Notes: generated by a model from the letters alone, not told the origin. A DNA stretch of 8,615 nucleotides from an uncultured Eubacteriales bacterium (GCA_900546255.1 URCB01000072.1:1-8615); one strand, 5' to 3'. Positions 1 through 6,490 are shown, numbered from the stretch's first letter. Made by a program: numbers and translations.

Positions 1-51
1 GCCGAAGATACTTGTTTGGAGACGAACCGGGAAAATAGGTAACGCCAACAC
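1..51 (+). rRNA. rrf: 5S ribosomal RNA, 3' part (cut by window edge)
   Basis: The first ~50 bases align by eye with the 3' half of bacterial 5S rRNA. They open with GCCGA, continue with a short helix (GTTTG, loop, CGAAC around 14-28), then GGGAAAATAGG, which corresponds to the conserved GAGAGUAGG segment, and close with a GCC-containing strand that would pair with the missing 5' end. The position directly before a strong hairpin terminator is what is expected at the end of an rRNA operon. The 5' half lies outside the window, so the length and full fold cannot be checked. The exact 3' end (about 49-51) is approximate. Confidence 0.8.
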
Positions 52-87
52 AAAAGAGACAGCTTTCGGGCTGTCTCTTTTCTTTTT
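52..87 (+). terminator. Intrinsic terminator of the rRNA operon
   Basis: A perfect 12-bp stem pairs 52-63 (AAAAGAGACAGC) with 70-81 (GCTGTCTCTTTT). The loop is 6 nt, and the T-rich tail (CTTTTT) runs to 87. It follows the 5S end immediately and separates it from the next promoter at 95. Confidence 0.87.
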
Positions 88-94
88 CCCGTCT

Positions 95-123
95 TTGACA
101 ATCTCCCCCCGTCCGGGTATAAT
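95..123 (+). promoter_or_regulatory. Sigma-A promoter, full consensus -35 and -10
   Basis: TTGACA (95-100), a 17-bp spacer and TATAAT (118-123) match the housekeeping consensus at all twelve positions. Transcription should begin near 130, leaving about 28 nt of leader before the ATG at 158. The promoter lies 8 nt after the rRNA terminator, so the downstream gene is transcribed independently. It also shows that an in-frame ATG at 95-97, inside the -35 element, cannot be the translation start. Confidence 0.85.
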
Positions 124-157
124 GAAGGGACCACAGAGCAATAAGGAGGGTATCCCC

Positions 158-634
158 ATGGAAATGAGAAGAAAAGACCTGGCCGTCACCGCGCCGGCGG
201 AGTTGGACGCCATCATCCGGGGCTGCGACTGCATCCGCCTGGCCTTTGCCGACGGCACCCACCCCTACATCGTCCCCCTGAGCTTCGGCTATGTCCGGGA
301 GGGGGAGGAAGCCAAGTTCTACTTCCACAGCGCCGCCGCCGGGCGGAAGGTGGACCTGTGCCGCCGCCTGGCTTACGCCGGCTTCGAGCTGGACCGGAAC
401 CACACCCTGAAGCCCAATGAGAAGGCCTGCGACTTCTCCTTCGCCTACGAGAGCGTGGTGGGGGAAGGGACCATCGCCGAGCTCACCACCCCGGCGGAAA
501 AGGCCGCCGGGCTCCAGGTGATCATGGCCCAGTACACCGGCCGGCCGGACTGGACCTTCCCCGAGGGGGTCCTGGCGCGGACCTGTGTGTTCTGCCTCAC
601 CGTCACGGAGATGCAGGGGCGGCGGCACGGATAA
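158..634 (+). CDS. Pyridoxamine 5'-phosphate oxidase family (Nim-like) flavoprotein
   Basis: Predicted 158-aa cytoplasmic protein of the split-barrel flavin-binding fold. The N-terminal MRRKD, the 'CDCIRLAF' strand (~23-30), PYIVPLSFGY (36-45) and FYFHSAAAGRK (54-64) are the usual landmarks of the PPOX/NimA-like group, which binds FMN or related cofactors. The family contains 5-nitroimidazole reductases and many members of unknown substrate, so the activity is not determined here and resistance should not be assumed. The start at 158 is chosen because AAGGAGGG (143-150) sits 7 nt upstream and the transcript should begin near 130; a second ATG at 164 is possible. Length is typical. It is a monocistronic unit between the rRNA terminator and a shared bidirectional terminator. 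Family assignment is firm, substrate unknown. Confidence 0.9.
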   Translation: MEMRRKDLAVTAPAELDAIIRGCDCIRLAFADGTHPYIVPLSFGYVREGEEAKFYFHSAAAGRKVDLCRRLAYAGFELDRNHTLKPNEKACDFSFAYESVVGEGTIAELTTPAEKAAGLQVIMAQYTGRPDWTFPEGVLARTCVFCLTVTEMQGRRHG

Positions 635-651
635 AAGAGGGACCCCGAGAG

Positions 652-690
652 AAAAGACCGGGCGCAGAGGAAGGCTGCGCCCGGTCTTTT
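652..690. terminator. Bidirectional intrinsic terminator between convergent genes
   Basis: A perfect 16-bp stem pairs 652-667 (AAAAGACCGGGCGCAG) with 675-690 (CTGCGCCCGGTCTTTT) around a 7-nt loop. The stem begins with four A and ends with four T, so either strand yields a GC-rich hairpin followed by a short U-run. It lies 17 nt after the plus-strand stop (632-634) and 13 nt after the minus-strand stop (704-706), serving both converging genes. Confidence 0.9.
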
Positions 691-703
691 GCCGTTGCCA
701 GGG

Positions 704-1060
704 TCATTTGTACTCCACCAGCTGGACGGTGTACCCGTCGGGGTCGTCCAGGAAGTAGAACTGGAGGGAGGGGTTGGGGGACATGGGCCGGGTGGGGATG
801 GCCCGGGCCTCCAGAGCGGCCAGAAGCTGCCCCATATCCTCCGGGGCAAAGCCCAGGGAGAGGGTGGGGGCCGGCGGGGAGGGCAGGTCCTCCCCGGCGG
901 CGATGAGCTCCAGCCGGGTGCCCTCCTCGGGGCCCAGCATGGCGATCTCGTGGCCCGGGGGGCCGAAGCGCTCCTGAATGGGCAGGCCCAGCAGGTCGTG
1001 GTAGAAGGCCAGGCTCTGGTCCAGGTCGCGGACACGGATGGTGGTCCAGGTAAAGGTCAT
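704..1060 (-). CDS. VOC (glyoxalase/bleomycin-resistance fold) family protein
   Basis: Predicted 118-aa single-domain vicinal-oxygen-chelate protein. It has the two characteristic halves: VRDLDQSLAFYHDLLGLP (10-27, first beta-alpha unit) and FYFLDDPDGYTVQLVE (101-116, last strand pair). Family members include glyoxalase I, dioxygenases and antibiotic-binding proteins. Aligned by eye to glyoxalase I, only one of four metal ligands is kept (E51 in RLELI). The first position is Trp5, the third Ser68, and the fourth Gln113 in place of Glu, so classical glyoxalase I activity is doubtful. The ATG at 1060 is preferred over the upstream GTG at 1069 because AAAGGAG (1069-1075) lies 8 nt before the ATG and overlaps the GTG. 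It lies 71 nt downstream of spoIIR and may have its own promoter. Confidence 0.9.
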   Translation of the reverse strand: MTFTWTTIRVRDLDQSLAFYHDLLGLPIQERFGPPGHEIAMLGPEEGTRLELIAAGEDLPSPPAPTLSLGFAPEDMGQLLAALEARAIPTRPMSPNPSLQFYFLDDPDGYTVQLVEYK

Positions 1061-1096
1061 AGGTGGCACTCCTTTCCGTTGGGGATCTCTTCCTTT

Positions 1097-1125
1097 ACTC
1101 TACCACAACCGCCCGCCGGGCGCAA
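1097..1125 (-). promoter_or_regulatory. Possible promoter for the VOC gene
   Basis: On the minus strand TTGCGC (1125-1120), a 17-bp spacer and TAGAGT (1102-1097) are preceded by a TG one base before the -10, giving an extended -10 (TGGTAGAGT). The -35 matches only 3 of 6. The site lies between the spoIIR stop and the VOC ribosome-binding site. Read-through from spoIIR is the alternative: only a 7-bp hairpin without a U-run (1107-1113 with 1126-1132) separates them. Confidence 0.35.
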
Positions 1126-1131
1126 GGCGGT

Positions 1132-1749
1132 TTACTCCTCCGCCAGCCAGTGTTTCAGCCCTTCCCACCACTCCACCAGGTGGAAGCGGAAGGTGTACCC
1201 GGCGCCCTCCTCGGTGATGAGGGCGTAGTTCTCCTGGGTCAGGGCGGCGGCGGGCTGGGTGGTTTCGCTCACCGCCGGCAGGCAGAGGGAGGGGAAGACC
1301 ACGCACCACCAGTTGTGCCCCGCCGCCGCCCCGATGAGCACCCGCAGGGCCAGGTAGTCCCCCGCGGGGAGGGCCGCGCCCTGGTACTGCCGGGTGGGGA
1401 ACCAGGTCTCCTCCAGGCGGACGGAGACGGGGTAGTCGTACCCCCAGGCCGCCACGGCGGCCTGGGCGGTTTGGGTGAGGCCGTCCAGATTGGCCCGGAG
1501 GAGGTCCGCCGCCCCGGCGGCGTCCTGGGCCGGGGCGAGCAGGCGCTGGGTTTCCTCCAGCACCCGGTCCCGGACGTGGAGCTTCAGGGCCTGGTCGGCC
1601 TGGCTGTCGGAGTTGGCCAGGACGTGGAGGCGGATCACCTGCTCGGCCAGGCGGCCCTGGGCGGCCTCGGCCCAGAGGGCCGTGCACACCAGGCAGGCGC
1701 AGAACAGGGCCGCCGCCCGGCGCCAGGGGAAGGAGGAGAGAATACGCAT
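1132..1749 (-). CDS. spoIIR: Stage II sporulation protein R
   Basis: Predicted 205-aa protein. In Bacillus, SpoIIR is made in the forespore under sigma-F, exported to the intermembrane space, and triggers SpoIIGA to process pro-sigma-E in the mother cell. Basic residues R2, R10 and R11 followed by a hydrophobic stretch (12-29) form a signal peptide or membrane anchor. The family blocks are clear: IRLHVLANSD (39-48), LKLHVRDRVL (55-64), and a long conserved stretch from 117 to 156 with FPTRQYQG, LPAGDYLALRV and HNWWCVVFPSLC. The ATG at 1749 is the only usual start codon upstream of the signal peptide. It directly follows a seven-T tract and lacks a recognisable Shine-Dalgarno; the nearest purine-rich stretch is GGGCGG about 9-10 nt upstream. 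It sits after ispE but is separated from it by a terminator. Family assignment is secure. Confidence 0.95.
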   Translation of the reverse strand: MRILSSFPWRRAAALFCACLVCTALWAEAAQGRLAEQVIRLHVLANSDSQADQALKLHVRDRVLEETQRLLAPAQDAAGAADLLRANLDGLTQTAQAAVAAWGYDYPVSVRLEETWFPTRQYQGAALPAGDYLALRVLIGAAAGHNWWCVVFPSLCLPAVSETTQPAAALTQENYALITEEGAGYTFRFHLVEWWEGLKHWLAEE

Positions 1750-1800
1750 AAAAAAACACCGCCCATCGCTGTTGTTGTACAGAGTATGGACGGTGTTTTT
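1750..1800 (-). terminator. Intrinsic terminator of the hemW-ispE operon
   Basis: On the minus strand the 5' arm (1800-1786, AAAAACACCGTCCAT) pairs with the 3' arm (1766-1752) over 15 bp with one U-G wobble. A small 4-bp inner stem sits in the 19-nt loop, and a seven-U tract ends at 1750. It begins 5 nt after the ispE stop codon. The wobble pairs only in the minus-strand RNA (the plus strand would have a C-A mismatch), supporting the direction. The U-tract abuts the spoIIR ATG. Confidence 0.87.
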
Positions 1801-1811
1801 GAATTTTATAC
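1783..1811 (-). promoter_or_regulatory. Candidate forespore (sigma-F/sigma-G type) promoter of spoIIR
   Basis: On the minus strand GTATA (1811-1807) fits the sigma-F -35 consensus GYWTA. After 15 bp, GTCCATACT (1791-1783) fits GGNNANANT at four of five fixed positions. The same bases also read as GTATA, 18 bp, CATACTC, one mismatch from the sigma-G pattern. Transcription would start near 1776, inside the terminator loop, so the spoIIR mRNA would carry only the 3' arm and could not form the terminator. The consensus patterns are from Bacillus; use here is inferred from spoIIR being a sigma-F gene. Confidence 0.42.
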
Positions 1812-2696
1812 CAGGCCCTCTCCAGGGGCGTGGGCGGGGAGAGGATGGGCCAGGAAGACCTCGCTGTAGTCCTCCCGGAGACGGTCGACAGCGGCCTGGG
1901 CCAGCTCCTCCCGGGAGAACAGGCCGAAGACCGTGGGCCCGCTGCCGCTCATGGCGGCCCCCAGGGCCCCGGCCTGGAGGAGGGTGGTCTTGATCCCCTC
2001 AATGTCCCGGCGCTGGTGGGGGGGAAGGACGGCCTCAAAGACGTTGAACATCCGCTGGGCCAGGGCGGCCAGGTCCCCGGCCGCCAGGGCGGCCAGGACC
2101 CCCTGGGTGTCCGGCCGGAGGTGGCGCTTGGCCTTGTCCCACGCCCGGAAGAGGGCGGGGGTGGAGATGGAAAACCGGGGCTTGCACAGCACGAAGACGC
2201 AGGGGGGCAGGTCCGGCAGGGGGGTGAGAAGCTCCCCCCGGCCCCGGGCCAGGGCGGTGCCTCCCAGGACGCAATAGGGCACGTCGGACCCCACCTCCGC
2301 CCCCAGCCGGGCCAGCTCCTGAGGGGACAGGCCGGCCCCGGTGAGGGCGTTGAGCCCCCGGAGGACGGCGGCGGCGTCGCTGCTGCCCCCGGCGGTGCCG
2401 GCGCAGACGGGGATGCGCTTGGTGAGGGAGATGCGCAGATCCTGCCAGCTCTGCCCCGTGGCCCGGCGGAAGGCCAGGGCGGCGGCCACGGCCAGGTTGC
2501 TCCTGTCGTTGGGGAGGTAGCGCAGGCCGGACTCGGCCCGGATCCCCCCGGGGAAGCCCAGGTGGAGGCGGACCTCGTCACACAGGGAGACCGACTGCAT
2601 CACCATCTCCATCTCGTGGTACCCGTCGGGCCGGGTGCCCAGGATATCCAGGGTGAGGTTCAGTTTGGCGGGGGCGGCGAGGGTGGTCTGGCTCAC
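1806..2696 (-). CDS. ispE: 4-(cytidine 5'-diphospho)-2-C-methyl-D-erythritol kinase
   Basis: Predicted 296-aa GHMP-family kinase that phosphorylates CDP-methylerythritol at the 2-position in the MEP (non-mevalonate) isoprenoid pathway, in the cytoplasm. Landmarks: PAKLNLTLDI (9-18, catalytic Lys11), GYHEMEMVMQSV (25-36), the ATP-binding glycine/serine loop CAGTAGGSSDAAA (98-110), GSDVPYC (136-142, Asp138 as the expected catalytic acid) and MSGSGPTVFGLF (249-260). Length matches the family. It starts with GTG, in a GTGA junction that overlaps the preceding gene's stop by 4 nt. The nearest GGAGG is about 13 nt upstream, so translational coupling is likely. It is the last gene of the hemW operon, closed by the terminator at 1750-1800. 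Its last codons (GTA TAA) contain the candidate -35 of spoIIR. Confidence 0.95.
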   Translation of the reverse strand: MSQTTLAAPAKLNLTLDILGTRPDGYHEMEMVMQSVSLCDEVRLHLGFPGGIRAESGLRYLPNDRSNLAVAAALAFRRATGQSWQDLRISLTKRIPVCAGTAGGSSDAAAVLRGLNALTGAGLSPQELARLGAEVGSDVPYCVLGGTALARGRGELLTPLPDLPPCVFVLCKPRFSISTPALFRAWDKAKRHLRPDTQGVLAALAAGDLAALAQRMFNVFEAVLPPHQRRDIEGIKTTLLQAGALGAAMSGSGPTVFGLFSREELAQAAVDRLREDYSEVFLAHPLPAHAPGEGLV

Positions 2697-3967
2697 TTGA
2701 TCTTGCGGGCCTCCAGGTAGAAGCGCTTGTCGTGGGCCTCCCCCATGGAGAAGGTCTTCCGGGGCAGGGCCCCGTCAAAGATCACCGTGGGGAAGAGCTG
2801 GTCCTTGCCCATGGCGGGCAGGAGGAAGCCGATGCTGTCGGGCTGGCTGGCCAGCTGCTCCACCACGTCCTCCCCGTGGATGTAGTCCACCTTGCCGCCG
2901 TTGGCCTCCAGGTACTGGTCCAGGAAGTTCTGCAGGGTACCCACGGCCAGCTGGGCGGTGGGGTTGGGGACGGTGACGGTGCCCCGCTCCCCGGCCAGGA
3001 CATAGGTGATCTGGTGGCCCTCCCCTTCGCCGTAGTGGGCGCCGGGGTAGGCGGCCAGGAAGGCCTCCAGGAGCTTCTTGGGCTCCACCCCGAAGACCAC
3101 CCGGTGGATGGGCTCAAACTCCAGGGAGTCGTCGTGGAGGTTCACCAGCTCCACCAGGGCATACCGGGCGGGGTGGGTCTCCTGCTCCTGGGGGGAGAGG
3201 GTGGGCTTGAGCTTTTCCCAGCAGGCCTTGGCGGTGGCCAGGGAGTGGTTTCCATCCCCCATGGCGTAGGTGAGCACGGGCTTGCCGGGGGCGTGGTAGA
3301 ATTCCTCGAACCGCTGCGGGTCCCCCAGCTCGGCCAGGGCCTCCTGGATCTTCTTGGCCTGGTACTTGCTCAGCAGGGAGCCGGTGATCCGGCCGCCGTT
3401 CTCCATCAGGGTGGCGCTGTAGATCTTGGACATCTGCTTACGGTTGACGTCCTTGGTGAGAGGCTCGATGATCTTCTTGTCCGGGTCGTCGATGAGGACC
3501 ATGATGTGGGGCAGTTCGATGGGGGCATTCTCCCGGACCTTCATCCGGGGGGGAATCCGGGACAGGACGGTGCCCTCGGTGGCCCGGATGGGGGTGCCGG
3601 AGCCCTTCTCATAGCTGTACTCTTCCAGGTCCAGCTTGCCCAGCAGGCCCAGGCGGGTCTTGCCGTTGGCCAGCTTCCGCTCGACGAAGATCATGGCGTC
3701 TTCCACCGGGCGCAGGCGCTCTTCCTGTAAGTACTGCTCCATGGTGGCGTTGATCTTTTGGATCTCTTCGTCGACGTTGTCACTCTCCAACTTGCTTTCC
3801 GGCAGGATCAGGCGCAGGGTGGAGGGGGCGTCCCCCACATATTGGTCCACCCGCTCCCAGTACTCCGGCTGAGAGGTGTACTGGTCGCAGGCCACCACGG
3901 CCCATTTGGTCAGGCCGCAGTCGTGGGGCAGCAGGATGTCGGCAGGGGAAAAGGCGGTTTTCTCCAT
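2693..3967 (-). CDS. DUF1015 family protein (possible phosphotransferase)
   Basis: Predicted 424-aa soluble protein of the DUF1015/COG4198 family, near full length. Family landmarks: an N-terminal FSPADILLP (6-14) with KWAVVACDQYTSQPEYW (21-37), RATEGTVLSRIPPR (128-141), the signature GDGNHSLATAKACWE (237-251), ALVELVNLHDDSLEFEPIHR (270-289) and a C-terminal RKTFSMGEAHDKRFYLEA. No signal peptide or membrane helix is visible. The family has long been uncharacterised. I recall, without being certain, a report of a pyrophosphate-dependent serine kinase in it from Thermotoga, which would fit a phosphotransferase role. GGGAGG (3977-3982) lies 9 nt before the ATG. It is 46 nt downstream of an ApgM-family gene, and its stop overlaps ispE by 4 nt. 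Family sure, function open. Confidence 0.92.
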   Translation of the reverse strand: MEKTAFSPADILLPHDCGLTKWAVVACDQYTSQPEYWERVDQYVGDAPSTLRLILPESKLESDNVDEEIQKINATMEQYLQEERLRPVEDAMIFVERKLANGKTRLGLLGKLDLEEYSYEKGSGTPIRATEGTVLSRIPPRMKVRENAPIELPHIMVLIDDPDKKIIEPLTKDVNRKQMSKIYSATLMENGGRITGSLLSKYQAKKIQEALAELGDPQRFEEFYHAPGKPVLTYAMGDGNHSLATAKACWEKLKPTLSPQEQETHPARYALVELVNLHDDSLEFEPIHRVVFGVEPKKLLEAFLAAYPGAHYGEGEGHQITYVLAGERGTVTVPNPTAQLAVGTLQNFLDQYLEANGGKVDYIHGEDVVEQLASQPDSIGFLLPAMGKDQLFPTVIFDGALPRKTFSMGEAHDKRFYLEARKIK

Positions 3968-4013
3968 GGTTTGGTTCCTCCCTCATGTGGTTTTTGTAGC
4001 AGGTGATTGGGGG

Positions 4014-5261
4014 TTACTCTGCCCCGTCCAGGGCAAAGAGTTTGCGCATCAGGACTTTGGCCCCGGCGGGGTAGGCCGGGCCCTGCTGGCCGGAGGCCTC
4101 GCAGTAAGGCAGACCCAGGCCGCTGTCCTTCCGGCTGTCGTAGAGCAGGTAGGGGACGGGGTCCGCGTCGTGGCCCCGGGTGGCGGTGAGGGTCTTGTGG
4201 TCCGAGAGGATCAGCAGGCGGTAATCGGTGCCCTCGGCGGCCAGGGCCTGGGTGAGGGGGCCCACCACCCGGCTGTCCAGCCATTCGATGGCCTGGAGCT
4301 TGCCGGGCAGGTCCCCGTTGTGGGTGCACTCGTCGGGGGCCTCCACGTGGATGGCCACGAAGTCCTTCCCCTGGTGGAGCTCGTCCAGGGCGGCGGCCAC
4401 CTTGCCCTCGTAGTTGGTGTCCAGCTCGCCGGTGGCGCCCTCTACCTCCCGGATGTCCAACCCGGACAGGCGGGCGATGCCGAAGCACAGGGGCACGGCG
4501 GAGATGACGGTGCCGGTTTTGTGGTACTTGTCCCAGAAGGAGTCCAGGGCCACGGCGCTGCCTTCGGCCCAGAACCAGACGCCGTTGGCGGGGAGCTTCC
4601 CCTGGGCCCGGCGGGCCTCATTGATGGGGTGGTGGTCCAGCACCTGGTGGGCCAGCTCCATCAGGTGTTTGAGGACGGCGGCATTGTCGTTGCCCGAGGG
4701 CAGCAGGGGGCCGATGACCTCCCCCAGATGGTCGTGGGGGGGCAGCAGGGAGATCCCGGTGATGGAGGCCCCGGACTGCACGGCGATGTGCCGGAAGGAG
4801 GCGGCGGGGTGGACCACCATCCCGGCCTCCTTGGCGGCAGCGGCAAAGGTGGGATCCTGGAAGAGGTCGGTGATCAGCTGGATGGACTGGTCCCCTTCGA
4901 TGGACCCGCCGGAGTGGGAGAGGATCTTCTTCTCGGCAAAGGGCAGGTCACTGTCCTCCAGGGCCACCATGTTGCACCGGTAGGACACATCCCCAGGCTG
5001 CAGCTGGATGCCGGTGGCAGCTGCCTCCAGGGGAGAGCGGCCGGTGTAACAGAGGTTGGGGTCTGCGCCGAAGATGGAGAGGATGGCCGTGTCGCTGCCG
5101 GCGGGCAGGCCGGCAGGGCAGTTGACCACGCTGCCCACCTCGCCTTTGGCGGCCAAGGCGTCCATCACAGGGATGGCCGCGTGCTGCAGGGGGGTCTTGT
5201 TGTCCAAAGCGGGGACGGGGTTGTCGGCCATGCCGTCTCCGATGATGAGAATGTACTTCAT
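4014..5261 (-). CDS. ApgM-type cofactor-independent phosphoglycerate mutase / proposed homoserine kinase
   Basis: Predicted 415-aa metalloenzyme of the alkaline-phosphatase superfamily, archaeal-type phosphoglycerate mutase branch (COG3635). It opens with MKYILIIGDGMADNP (metal-binding Asp9). The nucleophile motif is PAGSDTAILSIFG (53-65, Ser56), followed by YTGRSPLEAA (72-81). Later metal ligands are expected at HVEAPDECTHNGD (305-317; Asp310, His314), SDHKT (353-357; Asp354, His355) and RGHDADP (362-368; His364). The segment GELDTNYEGK (278-287) recalls the subgroup annotated as 'proposed homoserine kinase'. The reaction therefore stays open: 2-/3-phosphoglycerate interconversion, homoserine phosphorylation or another phospho-substrate. 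The ATG at 5261 is chosen: AAAGGAG (5267-5273) is 5 nt upstream, and the 61 in-frame residues before it overlap hemW and look like noise. The gap from hemW is 11 nt, and the ribosome-binding site touches the hemW stop. Confidence 0.9.
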   Translation of the reverse strand: MKYILIIGDGMADNPVPALDNKTPLQHAAIPVMDALAAKGEVGSVVNCPAGLPAGSDTAILSIFGADPNLCYTGRSPLEAAATGIQLQPGDVSYRCNMVALEDSDLPFAEKKILSHSGGSIEGDQSIQLITDLFQDPTFAAAAKEAGMVVHPAASFRHIAVQSGASITGISLLPPHDHLGEVIGPLLPSGNDNAAVLKHLMELAHQVLDHHPINEARRAQGKLPANGVWFWAEGSAVALDSFWDKYHKTGTVISAVPLCFGIARLSGLDIREVEGATGELDTNYEGKVAAALDELHQGKDFVAIHVEAPDECTHNGDLPGKLQAIEWLDSRVVGPLTQALAAEGTDYRLLILSDHKTLTATRGHDADPVPYLLYDSRKDSGLGLPYCEASGQQGPAYPAGAKVLMRKLFALDGAE

Positions 5262-5272
5262 GGGGTCTCCTT

Positions 5273-6490
5273 TCAGGGGTGGGTTGGTTTCTGGGGGGCA
5301 TCGGGCGGGCCGAGGAATGCCTTCCAGTCTTTTTTCACCTGGAGGGTAGCAGATTGGGCCTCCAGGAGATCTAAAATCAAGGTGTTGGAGAGCAGAAAAC
5401 CCTGGGGGGTAAAGTGCCATCGGTGGCCGCTCTGCTCCACCCACCGGTGGCTCTCGAGGACTTCCAACCGGCGGGCGATGGGGTCAAAGTTTAAGCCAAA
5501 AAGGCGGCGGTACTCCCACTCCTCAATGCCGTACAGGGTACGCATCTGCAGGAGGAGGTATTCCCGGGCCTGCTCCGTGGCGGTGATGGTTTGGCAGTCC
5601 TCCAACGGCACGCTCCCAGCGGCCACAGCACGGATGTACCCCTCCAGATCCCGGGGATAGGCATACCGCCTGCCGCCGAAGTAGGAGTGGGCCCCGGGCC
5701 CGAAGCCCACATACTCCCCGCCGGTCCAGTACTTCAGGTTGTGGCGGGACTCCTTCCCCGGCTTGGCGAAGTTGGAGATCTCGTACTGCCGGAAGCCGCT
5801 CTGGCGGAGCAGTTCCACGCCCCGGAGGTAGAGGTCGGCCTGGGCATCGTCATCCGGGAGGACCAACCCGTCGGCCACATGGAGGGCCAGGGGGGTGTTT
5901 TCCTCCACCTTCAGGCCGTAGCAGGAGATGTGGTCCGGGTTGAGGGAGAGGGCTTTGCGCAGGGTATCCTCCCAAGAGGCCATGGTCTGGCCGGGCAGCC
6001 CCAGAATGAGGTCCAGGCTGAGGTTTTCAATTTTGGCCTTCCGGATGTCTGTGACCGCCTGCACCACCTGCCGGGGGGAATGGATCCGGTGGATGCACCG
6101 CAGCTGCTGCTCGTCAGCGGACTGGGCTCCCAGGGAGATGCGGTTGACCCCCGCCCGGCGCAGTCGGGCCATGGAACGCCAGTCCACGCTGTCCGGGTTG
6201 CACTCCACGGTGATCTCTGCCTGGCGGCTGACGGTACACAGGCGCTGGAGCAGGGAGAGGATCTCCCGCAGGCGCCGCTCGCCATAGTAGGAGGGGGTGC
6301 CACCGCCGAAGTAGATGGTGTCCGCCACCCGCTTTTTCAGCTGGGGGGCGAACTGGCGCAGGTGGGTCAGCAGGGCTCGCTGGTAGCGGTCCATCTGCTC
6401 CTCCTGGCCGGCCAGGGAGTAGAAGTCGCAGTAGTCACATTTGCTTTTGCAGAAGGGAATGTGAATATAAATGCCAATGGGGTTGGCCAT
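5273..6490 (-). CDS. hemW: Radical SAM heme chaperone HemW (HemN-like)
   Basis: Predicted 405-aa radical SAM protein. The [4Fe-4S] motif is CKSKCDYCDF (14-23; Cys14, Cys18, Cys21). GGGTPS (62-67), ECNPD (96-100), LDLILGLPGQT (159-169) and the HemW/HemN block from 236 to 270 (YEISNFAKPG, HNLKYWTGGEY, GFGPGAHSY) follow. HemW proteins bind heme and hand it to target proteins; they were long misnamed oxygen-independent coproporphyrinogen oxidases. The three-cysteine motif without a fourth neighbouring Cys and the short N-terminus favour HemW over true HemN. The start is the ATG at 6490, with GGAGGGA (6496-6502) at good spacing. A TTG at 6493 is too close to that site. First gene of a four-gene operon with its own promoter. 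In Firmicutes hemW is more often beside lepA or hrcA, so its partners here are unusual. Confidence 0.93.
   Translation of the reverse strand: MANPIGIYIHIPFCKSKCDYCDFYSLAGQEEQMDRYQRALLTHLRQFAPQLKKRVADTIYFGGGTPSYYGERRLREILSLLQRLCTVSRQAEITVECNPDSVDWRSMARLRRAGVNRISLGAQSADEQQLRCIHRIHSPRQVVQAVTDIRKAKIENLSLDLILGLPGQTMASWEDTLRKALSLNPDHISCYGLKVEENTPLALHVADGLVLPDDDAQADLYLRGVELLRQSGFRQYEISNFAKPGKESRHNLKYWTGGEYVGFGPGAHSYFGGRRYAYPRDLEGYIRAVAAGSVPLEDCQTITATEQAREYLLLQMRTLYGIEEWEYRRLFGLNFDPIARRLEVLESHRWVEQSGHRWHFTPQGFLLSNTLILDLLEAQSATLQVKKDWKAFLGPPDAPQKPTHP

Noticed and set aside
95..157. Upstream start for the PPOX-family protein at 95
   Set aside because: The ATG lies in the -35 element of the promoter and would not be in the transcript; the ATG at 158 has AAGGAGGG before it.
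1100..1759. 219-codon minus-strand frame overlapping spoIIR
   Set aside because: Pro/Gly/Arg-rich shadow frame; the spoIIR frame carries all family motifs.
5262..5444. 61-residue N-terminal extension of the ApgM-type protein
   Set aside because: It overlaps hemW codons, has no fold motif, and the internal ATG at 5261 has a proper ribosome-binding site and the family N-terminus.
3876..5660. 594-codon plus-strand open frame opposite DUF1015, the ApgM-type gene and hemW
   Set aside because: Its product is Gly/Val/Gln-rich with no family motif, it crosses three well-supported minus-strand genes, and it lacks a ribosome-binding site. High GC produces such antisense frames.
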